A stretch of DNA of 64,000 nt from Leptospirillum ferrooxidans C2-3 (lineage in GTDB: Bacteria > Nitrospirota > Leptospirillia > Leptospirillales > Leptospirillaceae): the NCBI RefSeq assembly GCF_000284315.1, contig NC_017094.1, positions 245,486 through 309,485 of the forward strand, read 5' to 3'. Shown one piece after another: positions 36,311-45,107 of the stretch (position 1 is its first letter; each line of letters begins with the position of its first letter). The notes beneath the pieces are model-generated. The model did not search any database. It was not told the DNA's origin and saw only the letters and a list, made by a program, of their open reading frames with translations. A program made the translations under genes and the position numbers.

Positions 36311-37978
36311 TTGAAATTACAGGGAAAGATCCAGCTGTCCGTGTTTTTGATTCTGCTCCTGTTTCTTTCTGTGACGGGGGTACTGACGATCTATAAGGTT
36401 TCGGGTGATCTGATGAATCAGGAGGGAAAACGATCCGAAATGATGGGACAGTCCATCATCGGTAGCCTTTCGACGGTGATGATGTCGGTCAATGCACCAG
36501 TCCTTTCTCAGAAGGTTATAGAGGATCAGAAACATCTTGAAGGGATTTTGAGGGTTCAGGTTCTTCGGCCATCCGGCAAGCAGGCGTTCTATGACAACAA
36601 GATGATTGATCGGGTCAACGCATGGAGGCATTACGATGCCTACGCCCGTCGTTCATTCTTTTCCCGGCCCAAGAATGATTCTGGCCGTCTGGGGCAGGAT
36701 TCCCGTTTCAAGAATGTTCTTTTATACGGTCGTGCCGTTTCATATCAGGAAACAGTTGATGGAACTCCTGCACTGACCCGGTTACTGCCGATCAAAATGT
36801 CCAATAACTGTCTTCTCTGCCATGGATTCCAAAAGGATCAGCCAGTCATGGCGGTTCTCAGGATCAGTACCCCCCTGACGGCTTTCAATCATTCGAAAAA
36901 TTCCATGATCATGGAGATTTCCATATTGTCACTTGCAACGATGATTGTTCTCTCCGTCCTTCTGTCCATTACGATGAGAACCCTTGCCATCCGACCGATT
37001 CAGGAGATCGTTTCAGTGATTGAGCAGACGGCCCAGGGGGATCTTACCCGGACCGTCCAGCCCAGAACCGGTGACGAAATCGGAAGCTTGATGACGCATT
37101 TTAATGAGATGGTCATGAAGATCCGTGAAGTCGTTATAAAACAGCGGGAAGAAGCCTCCAGGGTCATGCTGATTGCCAAGGGTATCATCGGAAAGCTTGA
37201 CGGCATCCGCTCCAGGACGGACCATGAGGCCGAAATGATTGCCGGTGCGGCCGAAGCCACGGAAAAGCTATCCGGATCGATCCGGTCTGTGAGCCAAAAT
37301 ACCCGCTCCCTGGCAGAACTCTCCACGAAAACCGATCGGGAAGCCCTGAGGGGACTGGAATCCATTCAGAGGGCCGGGCAGGAACTGACACGAATTTCCG
37401 GAGTCGTCTCCGATGCGACCAAAAGCATTTTGGAGCTTGGCAAGTCCTCCGAGGAAATCTCCCAGATCATCACCATTATTGACGAGATCGCCGAGCAGAC
37501 CAATCTCCTTGCCCTCAATGCGGCCATTGAAGCCGCACGTGCAGGGGAGCAGGGAAAAGGATTTGCTGTCGTTGCCGACGAGGTTAGAAAACTGGCGGAA
37601 AGAACGACACTTTCCACGCGGGAAATTGCCGAGACGATAAAGTCTATTCAGGTTCAGACCGAAAAGTCGGTAAGGGTGATGTCTTCGGGATCGAAGGAGA
37701 TGATCGATCTGATGGGGGTGATGGAGGAGGCTTCCACACTGCTCTCCGGAATCACCGCTTCCGTCAATCAGGTGACGATCCGTGTCAACGAGATCGCCGA
37801 AGATTCTGCCCGACAGAGTGAAGCGGTTTCCAATGTGACAGAAGCGGTGGAAAGCTCCTCCCGCGGAATTCAGCTGATCCGTCAAAATGCGAAAGAGTCC
37901 GCTGATGCCGGGGTGGAGATGGATTCAAGAATGAAAGAGCTTGAACGATATCTCGCGCAGTTCAGGACGGATGCCTGA
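36311..37978 (+). CDS. Methyl-accepting chemotaxis protein with c-type heme motif
   Basis: A chemoreceptor of about 555 residues. TM1 is near residues 8-29 ([20 protein letters not shown]). A periplasmic domain of about 160 residues ends with [10 protein letters not shown], a CxxCH c-type heme site (Cys167, His171; bases 36809-36823). TM2 ([20 protein letters not shown]), HAMP and the signalling hairpin ([20 protein letters not shown]) follow. Heme-carrying chemoreceptors in other bacteria sense redox or oxygen, and that is the likely input here. The start is TTG 36311 after GGGGAGG; a TTG at 36287 would add eight residues. It sits between cheA and cheW. Confidence 0.85.
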   Translation: MKLQGKIQLSVFLILLLFLSVTGVLTIYKVSGDLMNQEGKRSEMMGQSIIGSLSTVMMSVNAPVLSQKVIEDQKHLEGILRVQVLRPSGKQAFYDNKMIDRVNAWRHYDAYARRSFFSRPKNDSGRLGQDSRFKNVLLYGRAVSYQETVDGTPALTRLLPIKMSNNCLLCHGFQKDQPVMAVLRISTPLTAFNHSKNSMIMEISILSLATMIVLSVLLSITMRTLAIRPIQEIVSVIEQTAQGDLTRTVQPRTGDEIGSLMTHFNEMVMKIREVVIKQREEASRVMLIAKGIIGKLDGIRSRTDHEAEMIAGAAEATEKLSGSIRSVSQNTRSLAELSTKTDREALRGLESIQRAGQELTRISGVVSDATKSILELGKSSEEISQIITIIDEIAEQTNLLALNAAIEAARAGEQGKGFAVVADEVRKLAERTTLSTREIAETIKSIQVQTEKSVRVMSSGSKEMIDLMGVMEEASTLLSGITASVNQVTIRVNEIAEDSARQSEAVSNVTEAVESSSRGIQLIRQNAKESADAGVEMDSRMKELERYLAQFRTDA

Positions 37979-38029
37979 TTTTCTATTCGAATGGTTTCTT
38001 GTTCTCAAAATGAAGGAGGCAATTGTCCA

Positions 38030-38569
38030 ATGAAGGAACTTTCGACCGACAGATCCATTGAGCCATTCTCCCCGGGATCTCCGTCGGGGACAGACTTTGC
38101 TGATGGATCAGATGAGATCCTCCAACTGGTCAGTTTTACCCTTGCAGGGGAAAATTATGGATGTGAAGTCATTCATGTTCAGGAGATCAACAGGCTCTCG
38201 GATTTGACCCGTGTGCCGAAGGCTCCCCACTATGTTGATGGTGTGGTCAATCTCAGGGGAAAAATTCTGCCGGTGATCAACTTCAGAAGGCTTCTCGGAT
38301 TTCCTTCCGCATCGGAAGTGACCGAGGATATGAGAACGATCGTTGTGAATGCGGAAGGGATTCTTGCGGGTTTGACGGTGGACTCGGTCAACCAGGTCAT
38401 CAGGATTCCCAGAAAGGATATTGAAAACCGTCAGGACTTCAATATGGCCGGAAGTTTTGCGGATGCCATTACCGGAGTGGCCCATCTTGATGATTCCCTG
38501 GTAACGATTATTGATATCATGAGCCTTCTCAGAAGACACCAGTCTGATGTTTCAGGATCCGGGCGCTAA
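38030..38569 (+). CDS. cheW: Chemotaxis coupling protein CheW
   Basis: Links chemoreceptors to CheA. It has 179 residues with a 30-residue polar N-terminal extension before the CheW domain (LVSFTLAGENYGCEVIHVQE, then VDGVVNLRGKILPVINFRRL), which is well conserved. ATG 38030 follows AAGGAGG; an upstream ATG at 37991 has no ribosome site. motA starts 6 bases later. Confidence 0.94.
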   Translation: MKELSTDRSIEPFSPGSPSGTDFADGSDEILQLVSFTLAGENYGCEVIHVQEINRLSDLTRVPKAPHYVDGVVNLRGKILPVINFRRLLGFPSASEVTEDMRTIVVNAEGILAGLTVDSVNQVIRIPRKDIENRQDFNMAGSFADAITGVAHLDDSLVTIIDIMSLLRRHQSDVSGSGR

Positions 38570-38575
38570 AAGACC

Positions 38576-39355
38576 ATGGATATCACGACCCTTCTGGGTT
38601 TCTTGATCGGTATCGGTGGAATTCTCGGCGGGGCAACGATGGAAGGTTTGCCTCTCGGGACCATTTTTCAGCTGACAGCTGCCATTATTGTGTTCGGCGG
38701 AACGATTGGCGCGACGATGGTGACGACACCCCTTCCACAGGTCATTGCCGCAGTCAAGGGGATTCCCCGGCTGTTTTTGAATTCAAAGTCCGATCCGGTG
38801 CCCCTTATCCTGAAAATCGTCGAGCTTGCAAAAGTTTCACGAAAGGAAGGGTTGTTAAAGCTTGAGGCCTATCTTGAGGATCCATTTATCAAGGCCAATG
38901 GATTTTTCACCCGCGGTGTCAGAATGGTGATGGATGGCACGGATATCGCCAAGGTTCGCGAAGCTCTTGAAGGAGAATCGTTCTATATGGAAGAGGAAGA
39001 GGGCGGAGCTGCCAAGGTTTTTGAAGCCGCTGGCGGGTATGCTCCGACGATCGGAATCCTTGGGGCGGTTCTGGGCTTGATCCATGTCATGAGCAACCTC
39101 TCCGATCCGAACAAGCTTGCTGAAGGGATCGCCACTGCCTTTGTCGCCACGGTGTATGGGGTGGGTTCTGCCAACCTGATCTTTTTGCCGCTTTCTGGAA
39201 AGCTCAAGATCAAGAATCGTTCCGAAGGAAAGTTCCGGGAAATGATCATTGCTGGACTGGTCGCAATCGGTCAGGGGGAAAATCCGAACAACATCCAGGA
39301 TCTTCTGGCAGGATTCCTGAGCGAGGCGGAACGGGTTCATCTGCCTTCCACCTGA
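38576..39355 (+). CDS. motA: Flagellar stator protein MotA
   Basis: Proton-channel stator subunit, 259 residues with four membrane segments. The cytoplasmic loop that contacts FliG contains KEGLLKLEAYLEDPFIKANG. The C-terminal membrane pair (GYAPTIGILGAVLGLIHVMS and GIATAFVATVYGVGSANLIF) holds the conserved prolines and glycines of the channel. motB follows after 25 bases, as usual. Confidence 0.95.
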   Translation: MDITTLLGFLIGIGGILGGATMEGLPLGTIFQLTAAIIVFGGTIGATMVTTPLPQVIAAVKGIPRLFLNSKSDPVPLILKIVELAKVSRKEGLLKLEAYLEDPFIKANGFFTRGVRMVMDGTDIAKVREALEGESFYMEEEEGGAAKVFEAAGGYAPTIGILGAVLGLIHVMSNLSDPNKLAEGIATAFVATVYGVGSANLIFLPLSGKLKIKNRSEGKFREMIIAGLVAIGQGENPNNIQDLLAGFLSEAERVHLPST

Positions 39356-39380
39356 GTCATGATTTAGGGAGCGAAGGACA

Positions 39381-40187
39381 ATGGCTAAAAAAGCCCGTCA
39401 TGAAGAACATGAAAATCTCGAGAGATGGCTTGTTTCCTACGCCGATTTCATCACCCTCCTTTTTGCCTTTTTTGTGATGCTGTATGCGATCTCTTCCTTG
39501 AATACCGGAAAGTTCAGGGTCATGTCCAACGCCATTACCGCCACATTTCAGCACAAAAAGGTGATTGGGTCGACTCATGTGATCATTCCGAAGGACAATA
39601 CCATGCAGTCCGGAAAAATCACTCCTCAGACACAGGCGGTTATGGTGCAGGCCATGCAGCTTATGGTGGAGAAATCCTCCCAAAAAGGGGATATGCAGGT
39701 TGTCCAGACAAAACACGGAATTGTGCTCAGAATTCAGTCAAAACTTCTGTTTGAGTCGGGACATTCAAAAATCCGTCCACAGGCATTGCCTGTCCTGAAA
39801 AAGGTAGCGGGAATTCTCGCAAAGTCTAAAAAAGAAATCCGGATCAGCGGTTATACGGACAATCAGCCCATAAGGACATCCAAGTATCCCAATAACTGGG
39901 TCCTTTCCACGATGAGGGCCGTGAATGTCCTGACCGAGCTGATTCGTGAAGGTCCTCTGGATCCAAGGAGGGGAGGTGCTTCGGGGTTCGGGCGTTTTCG
40001 TCCGATCGCTTCAAACATGACCGCGTCCGGACGAGAAAAAAATCGTCGTGTAGAGATCCTGATCCTGAACAGGGAGTACCACTCACCTACTGTCCTTCCG
40101 CTGGCTGATTCCGGCCCTGGTCCCCACCGGACATTTCCAAACCAGAAGCAAGAGCATTCAAAGCCGCTACCTCCTCCGGAGATTTGA
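39381..40187 (+). CDS. motB: Flagellar stator protein MotB
   Basis: Peptidoglycan-anchored stator subunit, 268 residues. The single membrane helix WLVSYADFITLLFAFFVMLY carries the proton-binding Asp (YADF, about residue 22). An OmpA-type peptidoglycan-binding domain lies at about 115-235 (RISGYTDNQPIRTSKYPNN). A 30-residue Pro-rich tail ends the protein. Confidence 0.95.
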   Translation: MAKKARHEEHENLERWLVSYADFITLLFAFFVMLYAISSLNTGKFRVMSNAITATFQHKKVIGSTHVIIPKDNTMQSGKITPQTQAVMVQAMQLMVEKSSQKGDMQVVQTKHGIVLRIQSKLLFESGHSKIRPQALPVLKKVAGILAKSKKEIRISGYTDNQPIRTSKYPNNWVLSTMRAVNVLTELIREGPLDPRRGGASGFGRFRPIASNMTASGREKNRRVEILILNREYHSPTVLPLADSGPGPHRTFPNQKQEHSKPLPPPEI

Positions 40188-40283
40188 AGAATTCCCGGAT
40201 GTATGATAGAAGGAAGTCATTGAAAGTCCGGGAAGTCGCATGATTGATCTTTTGTGACCTCCGGATAGAGATGGAGGTCCAAT

Positions 40284-40571
40284 ATGAGTATCTTGCCGAC
40301 AGTGGGTGTTCAGCAATCGATTGAGCAGATACCGGCGCTGATTCAGGCTTCTCCCCCTTTTAATCCCTCTCTTCCTGCCGTTTCCACGATGGCTCTCGCT
40401 ATTTCCGAGGTGGAAAAAATCAGGGAGGTTCATCCCGTTTCCCTGTCCCGGGAGGATGCCGTTGGATCGGGTGAGGAGGAGGATGCCACAGACGAGAAGC
40501 AAAAAGACCAAGAAAATGAGCCGGATGCCGTTTATCCCCGGTCAAAAGGACACCTTGATCTCAGGGTTTGA
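40284..40571 (+). CDS. Small hypothetical protein in flagellar tail operon
   Basis: A 95-residue, acidic, probably partly disordered protein with no recognised domain. It has no signal peptide or membrane segment. The central part is hydrophobic (PAVSTMALAISEVEKI) and the end is rich in Glu, Asp and Lys. The ATG at 40284 follows GATGGAGGTCC, a good ribosome site. It lies between motB and a DUF2802-like gene, so a flagellar role is possible but unproved. Confidence 0.55.
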   Translation: MSILPTVGVQQSIEQIPALIQASPPFNPSLPAVSTMALAISEVEKIREVHPVSLSREDAVGSGEEEDATDEKQKDQENEPDAVYPRSKGHLDLRV

Positions 40572-40598
40572 TCGATCGTCAGAACGTGAGGGGAGTCT

Positions 40599-41186
40599 GT
40601 GGGGTTTGATCTGATGCAGGGTGTTCTCGATTTGATTTTTTTGGTTGCGGGTGCGATATCGATCGTCTACCTTCGTGTTGTCCGCATGAGAATGCGTCAG
40701 CTGGCGATTGATAAAGGCCGGCGTTTGCCTGGGAAAAATACGGTCGATCCCCCTGTCCAATCGGTCAGTCCCTCTGCTGTTTATCCCGTCCAGAGCCCGA
40801 GGAAGGATGCCATTGCCACGGGAGACAACCGGGAGGTTGCCCAGATGAAGAGTCTTCTGGCCAAAATGACAATGGAACGCTCCAGGCTTCAGGTGGCATT
40901 TTATGATGCAGAGAGAATGCTTGAGGATCTGGAAAATTTTCAGACGGGACCTTCTTTTCATTCTCCTGTCCCGCCACAGGATTCTCATCGGGAGACCTCT
41001 CAGGTTCTGGAACCGGTAGTTCCTGATTTAAGGAAGTCGTCTCCGTTGACTGACCAGGAAAAGGCTGTTTCCTGGTCCATGTCGGGTCAGTCGATTCCTG
41101 AGATTGCAAAAAGGCTCGGCCGAAGTGAAGGGGAGGTGGAGTTGATTCTGGGAATGGCAAGGCTATCCGGTGGAGGTGTCGGATAG
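40599..41186 (+). CDS. Membrane-anchored DUF2802-like protein
   Basis: A 195-residue protein with one N-terminal membrane segment (GVLDLIFLVAGAISIVYLRV), a basic, then helical middle, and a C-terminal helix-turn-helix-like segment (VSWSMSGQSIPEIAKRLGRS, EGEVELILGMARLS). This end resembles the DUF2802 tail found near flagellar genes in other proteobacteria. Its function is unknown. GTG 40599 follows GTGAGGGG; the next in-frame ATG is at 40614. Confidence 0.6.
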   Translation: MGFDLMQGVLDLIFLVAGAISIVYLRVVRMRMRQLAIDKGRRLPGKNTVDPPVQSVSPSAVYPVQSPRKDAIATGDNREVAQMKSLLAKMTMERSRLQVAFYDAERMLEDLENFQTGPSFHSPVPPQDSHRETSQVLEPVVPDLRKSSPLTDQEKAVSWSMSGQSIPEIAKRLGRSEGEVELILGMARLSGGGVG

Positions 41187-41201
41187 CCCGGGAGAGTGTC
41201 G

Positions 41202-42059
41202 ATGTCAGGTGTGCAACCACCCGATCTGTCTGGCGGGGGGATTCCTTTTGGACCAGATCCTCTTTTGGGTCTTGTGCGTCTTCTGCGCACAGCGCCGAAA
41301 GGAGTTTTGTCCGCACTCCTGTCGCCGCTTCGTTCCTCTTCTCCCTTTTTATGGTCAGTGAGTCTTCCGGGACTGAAGGTTCCCCTGATTCTTTCACTGC
41401 CTCCTGAAAGCCTTCCGCCCACCCTTTCCCGTCAAAGCGTTTCCGGATTCCTTTTTGAAGAGAACAACCAATTGTTTTTCAAGGGGAATCAGGAAGTCGC
41501 CACTTCTCCTCCATTGTTGCTGCTCCTGGGAAATACTCGAGTCAGTGGCGGCGATCATGAGGAAACATCCGGTTTGGAGAAATCCATATCAAAAGCCTTA
41601 TTTTTCGAAACAGATGGAGCCATCCCGGCCAGTTCCCTCCAAACCCCTGCACAGATGATGGCTGAGACCTATTCTCTAAAAAATGGGGATATTCCGAATC
41701 TTACCTTTCAAAAGGTGGATGGACCTGTTCCACCAGGTTTGCTTTTTGCTGGGGGATCTCCTCCTTCGGTGATGTTCGAGATCTGCTGGCCGGATGAAAA
41801 AGAGGCTCACTCCTCAAAAAAGTCCGAAAATCTTCCGTCTGCGAGTTTTTCTTTCAGACTTTCCGTGTCCTATGCAACGGGGGAAAATCTGGAGCTCGCC
41901 GGTGTCTTTGATCCGTCATCCGCTAGATTAAATCTTTATCCAAGGACATCTTCCCCCTTTCTGATGTCTTATTGGAACAGCCTTGAGAGCGATCTGGGCG
42001 CGGCCCTTGAAAAAAATATCTCGATATTGCTGGAAAGGCACCGGAAAGATCATGGATGA
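41202..42059 (+). CDS. Possible FliK-like protein next to a FlhB-domain gene
   Basis: A 285-residue protein not clearly recognised. The N-terminus is Pro/Gly-rich with a hydrophobic helix (LLGLVRLLRTAPKGVLSALL). The C-terminal 100 residues (SFSFRLSVSYATGENLELAG, then FDPSSARLNLYPRTSS) are beta-rich and may be a diverged hook-length type domain. In Bacillus, ylqG beside ylqH (FlhB-C-like) has a comparable arrangement, and the next gene here is such an FlhB fragment. ATG 41202 has GGGAGAG 8 bases before; GTG 41196 is the alternative. Confidence 0.5.
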   Translation: MSGVQPPDLSGGGIPFGPDPLLGLVRLLRTAPKGVLSALLSPLRSSSPFLWSVSLPGLKVPLILSLPPESLPPTLSRQSVSGFLFEENNQLFFKGNQEVATSPPLLLLLGNTRVSGGDHEETSGLEKSISKALFFETDGAIPASSLQTPAQMMAETYSLKNGDIPNLTFQKVDGPVPPGLLFAGGSPPSVMFEICWPDEKEAHSSKKSENLPSASFSFRLSVSYATGENLELAGVFDPSSARLNLYPRTSSPFLMSYWNSLESDLGAALEKNISILLERHRKDHG

Positions 42060-42351
42060 TCCTGAAAAGTTGTCACGTCTGGCGATTGCGATCCGATACC
42101 TTCCAGGGGAAGATGGTGCTCCGGTTGTTCTTGCCTCCGGGAAGGGAGAAGTCGCTAAAGCCATCCTGGAGCAGGCCTCGCTCTACAAAATTCCTGTGAC
42201 TGAAAACCCTCCACTTGCCAAAATGTTGATCGGATTACCTCTGGATCATCCCATTCCTGTCGAGTTTTACGAGGCTGTGGCCCTGGTTCTGGCCCATCTT
42301 TACCGTTATCCCGGTGGAGAGAAAGAGAGTGGGACGAAGTCTGCTCCCTGA
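42052..42351 (+). CDS. FlhB C-terminal domain-like protein (YlqH/FhlB type)
   Basis: A 99-residue stand-alone version of the cytoplasmic C-terminal domain of FlhB. It aligns by eye from AIAIRYLPGEDGAPVVLASG through YKIPVTENPPLAKMLIGLPL to IPVEFYEAVALVLAHLYRY, matching the end of the FlhB at 27716 (VPVIENPPLARTLYAACPV). There is no NPTH autocleavage site and no membrane domain. The ATG overlaps the stop of the preceding gene, so the two are probably made together. Confidence 0.8.
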   Translation: MDDPEKLSRLAIAIRYLPGEDGAPVVLASGKGEVAKAILEQASLYKIPVTENPPLAKMLIGLPLDHPIPVEFYEAVALVLAHLYRYPGGEKESGTKSAP

Positions 42352-42400
42352 ATCCAAGACTGAGAAGGAAAGAGGTTTCCTATTGTTCTCCCCATCGACT

Positions 42401-42627
42401 CATGGTGTTCAACGACGCTTTGCGGAGGATATCGCCATTATCAGTGCTAGGAAGATCCATGAAAAAACGCGTAAGGTGTTTTTTCCCTGAGGACTCATTC
42501 CTTTACGGGTACAAGAGGGGTTGACAGCCCGATCAGATCGGGCCATCGACGGGGTGCGGAACAGCATTTGTGAGGATTGCAAGCTACCCATCCATACCGT
42601 CGTCGAAAGGCTTCCCAAGAGCGCCGG
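42401..42627 (+). pseudogene. Possible decayed reading frame, unknown family
   Basis: Between the flagellar cluster and the toxin-antitoxin genes, the frame starting at 42401 reads HGVQRRFAEDIAIISARKIH, then KVFFP, a TGA at 42488-42490, and continues with GLIPLRVQEGL and CEDCKLPIHTVVERLPKSAG. Amino-acid composition looks coding on both sides of the stop, and the two halves lie in the same frame. No family is recognised. A short minus-strand open frame (42409-42618) overlaps it and looks less protein-like. Confidence 0.35.
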
Positions 42628-42867
42628 TCAGCCCAGCTCATCGCCCTTCAGCGGTGGGCTGTCCGGGCTGGCCGCCAGCCAATCGTCGAGGGCGGCGATA
42701 TCACCACGCGCCTGACGCTCGCGGAAATAGGCTTCTGTTTTGAGGGCCGAGACCTTTTCGGCGATGGCCGTCACAAAAAACTGGTTCATGGATACATGTT
42801 CTTCCTGAGCCACCTGGCGCACGTAGGCGAGCAGGGACTCAGGCACACGCAGGGCATAGTTGGACAT
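42628..42867 (-). CDS. Ribbon-helix-helix type antitoxin
   Basis: A 79-residue protein starting MSNYALRVPESLLAYVRQVA, with the short beta strand plus two helices of Arc/HicB-like antitoxins (VSMNQFFVTAIAEKVSAL). It would bind the adjacent PIN toxin and its own promoter. Its ATG shares a base with the toxin's stop (TGATG), so the toxin is encoded first, opposite to the commonest order. The open frame upstream to 43080 is a shadow of the toxin gene. Confidence 0.75.
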   Translation of the reverse strand: MSNYALRVPESLLAYVRQVAQEEHVSMNQFFVTAIAEKVSALKTEAYFRERQARGDIAALDDWLAASPDSPPLKGDELG

Positions 42868-43304
42868 CAGGGTTGCTCCTCTCGTAATTGGTGTAAAAAT
42901 GCGCCAGGTGTCGCCACTTTCAGGCGAAAACGCCCGACGATGGCAAAGTCTTGGATGTTCATGGAGACCAACACGTCCGCGCGGCCATTCAGCGCGGTTT
43001 CCAGGACCATTTCGTCGGCGGGATCGCGCAGTTGGGGCCGCCAGAGGTAATGCAGATGGACCGGTTCGCCGCACAAACACAAAGCGTCCAGAAACGCATC
43101 CGTCATGAGGGCGCTTCGCCCGCTGGCTGCCAGTTGCTCCGGGCGCTTGAGGACGGTTTCATACTCCAGGATCAGCGGTACCGAAAGCAAGACGAGAAAC
43201 TGTCTGTCTCTCATGGCCTGTAATAAGGTGAATGACGCACCCAGGCGGCTGCGGGAAGCCGCCACCAATACATTCGTATCCAAGACGACGCGCGATAGTT
43301 TCAT
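42867..43304 (-). CDS. PIN-domain toxin (putative ribonuclease)
   Basis: A 145-residue PIN protein of the toxin type. It begins MKLSRVVLDTNVLVAASRSR, with the first catalytic Asp9, followed by Glu in LSVPLILEYETVLKRPEQ and acidic LRDPADEMVLETAL and VSMNIQDF. Such proteins cleave RNA when the antitoxin is absent. Composition is more GC-rich than the neighbours, hinting at transfer. ATG 43304 lacks a clear ribosome site. Confidence 0.82.
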   Translation of the reverse strand: MKLSRVVLDTNVLVAASRSRLGASFTLLQAMRDRQFLVLLSVPLILEYETVLKRPEQLAASGRSALMTDAFLDALCLCGEPVHLHYLWRPQLRDPADEMVLETALNGRADVLVSMNIQDFAIVGRFRLKVATPGAFLHQLREEQP

Positions 43305-43322
43305 ATTGCCGATGATATTACC
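43303..43322 (-). promoter_or_regulatory. Possible operator repeats at the toxin start
   Basis: On the minus strand GGTAATAT-CATC-GGCAATAT forms two direct half-sites of 8 bases separated by 4, overlapping the toxin start codon. Ribbon-helix-helix antitoxins often bind such paired half-sites to repress their own operon. The repeat is visible; the function is inferred. Confidence 0.35.
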
Positions 43323-43871
43323 GTGTCAAAAAAAAAACAAGAGTCACCTTCATCCAACAGGGTATGAGTCTGAAAGGAGTCTCGTTATTCCAGTAAGGAA
43401 TGAGACTGAAAATGGTTGATTTGTTCATAACAACGAACATGGTAGGCAATTCGATCAAGATGGCCAACCCACTGACCTCCTCAAAAACTCCCATGTCCGG
43501 AGTCCTATTCAGGAGGTGACCGGGAATGGTCAGAAGTCGAGCCTTCTGTCAGAAAAGGGTCATCGATGCAAGCCTTGAGAACGGTCGGAGTCCGGGAATG
43601 GAATGGCAGAAAGACCCTTTCATGCCGCTTTTTAGGGTTTTTCTACTTTTAGAAGCTGAGATTGGAAAAATCCCCCTTTGTCCCCATTTTTAAGCAATGT
43701 AACAGAATTCTGATTGAGTGAGTCTGAGGCTGGAAGCCTTTTGCCTGCTCTGCTAGAATACAGGGAAAGTCATCCTGTCGGGTATCTGACGGGAGTGAGG
43801 TGTTTTCTCAGGCAATAACCGATTTTTTGTCGTTTTCACATATCCCAAACTTTTACAGGAGTGTCTAGCTG
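43305..43871. other. 567-bp non-coding accessory stretch with short repeats
   Basis: No convincing gene on either strand. It holds a run of A's (43328-43337) and two direct repeats ATGAGTCTGAAA (43364-43375) and ATGAGACTGAAA (43400-43411), with an AGTCTC/GAGACT inverted pair between and across them. The last part before dapL may hold its promoter (a TAGAAT hexamer near 43754), but the -35 box is unclear. It may be remains of a mobile element. Confidence 0.5.
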
Positions 43872-45059
43872 ATGGATTTTCGCGCCAAGTGGTCTCAAAG
43901 AATTAAAAGTCTTCCACCGTATCTCTTTGCCCGTATTGATGAAAAAAAGCGTGAGGCGATGGCCAAGGGAATGGATATCATCAACCTTGGAATCGGAGAT
44001 CCGGACACCCCGACACTCCCTCCGATCGTTGAGGCTGCTAGGATTGCCCTGGGCCGTCCAGAGCACCATCAGTATCCCTCTTATGAAGGAATGCTCTCGT
44101 TCAGGGAGTCGATTGCCCACTGGTACAAAAAGCGCTTTCTGGTCGACCTGGATCCTCACACGGAAGTGCTGGGCCTTATCGGTTCCAAGGAAGGGATCGG
44201 CCATATGCCGCTCGCATTCATTGATCCGGGAGATACGGTTCTGGTCCCTGAGCCTGGTTACCCGGTCTATCATGCCGGTACTCTTTTTGCCGGCGGAGAA
44301 ACCTACTACATGCCAATACTGGAATCCAATGGATTTTTGCCTGATCTTTCGGCAATTCCGGATTCTGTCTATCGTCGTACAAAAATCATGTTCATCAATT
44401 ATCCGAACAATCCAACCGGTGCTGTCGCTCCGGATTCATTTTTTGCAGAAGTCATAGAAAAAGCAACAAAATATGGCTTTATCGTTGCGCATGATGCGGC
44501 TTACTCCGAGATCTATTTTGACGGGAATGCTCCAAAGAGCTTCCTTTCATTTCCTGGGGCAAAGGAAGTGGGAATCGAATTTCACAGCTTGTCCAAGACA
44601 TTCAACATGACCGGGTGGAGAGTCGGTTTTGCGGTTGGTAACGCATCGGTCCTCGCAGGTCTTGGAAAAATCAAAAGCAATATGGATTCCGGAATCTTTC
44701 AGGCTCTCCAGGAGGCATCGATTGCCGCAATGGCGCTTCCGGATTTTTGGATGGAGAATCTCCGTAGCATGTATCAAGAGCGCCGTGATGTTCTGGTATC
44801 GGGTCTCAGGACCGCCGGTCTTCGCGTCATCCCGCCGGGAGCATCGTTCTATCTTTGGGCGGGAATACCTGCGGGAATGAAGTCCGAGGAGGCCTCTTTG
44901 GCCTTGTTGAGCCGCACTGGAATTGTCGCGACTCCCGGAAACGGATTCGGAATTTCCGGAGAAGGTTATGTCCGCTTCGCCCTGACGGTCGATACGCCGA
45001 GACTAAAGGAAGCCATCGACAGGATTGTGAATGAGGGGCTCTTTACCCCCAAAAACTAG
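43872..45059 (+). CDS. dapL: LL-diaminopimelate aminotransferase
   Basis: PLP enzyme that converts tetrahydrodipicolinate directly to LL-diaminopimelate in lysine and peptidoglycan synthesis. It has 395 residues. The PLP lysine is Lys242 in SLSKTFNMTGWRVG, and the N-terminal region has INLGIGDPDTPTLPPIVEAA and the substrate loop MLSFRESIAHWYKKRF. Length and motifs fit DapL rather than a general aspartate aminotransferase, but close subfamilies can be confused. ATG 43872 follows ACAGGAGTG. Confidence 0.9.
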   Translation: MDFRAKWSQRIKSLPPYLFARIDEKKREAMAKGMDIINLGIGDPDTPTLPPIVEAARIALGRPEHHQYPSYEGMLSFRESIAHWYKKRFLVDLDPHTEVLGLIGSKEGIGHMPLAFIDPGDTVLVPEPGYPVYHAGTLFAGGETYYMPILESNGFLPDLSAIPDSVYRRTKIMFINYPNNPTGAVAPDSFFAEVIEKATKYGFIVAHDAAYSEIYFDGNAPKSFLSFPGAKEVGIEFHSLSKTFNMTGWRVGFAVGNASVLAGLGKIKSNMDSGIFQALQEASIAAMALPDFWMENLRSMYQERRDVLVSGLRTAGLRVIPPGASFYLWAGIPAGMKSEEASLALLSRTGIVATPGNGFGISGEGYVRFALTVDTPRLKEAIDRIVNEGLFTPKN

Positions 45060-45098
45060 CCGGAGAAAAAACATGTTTCCTTTTTCCTGTTTTTCCGG
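45060..45098 (+). terminator. Terminator-like hairpin between dapL and folK
   Basis: CCGGAGAAAAAACA pairs with TGTTTTTCCGG with small bulges directly after the dapL stop. The T's lie in the stem and not after it, so termination is uncertain. It could also lower expression of folK. Confidence 0.3.
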
Positions 45099-45107
45099 GA
45101 AATCAGG

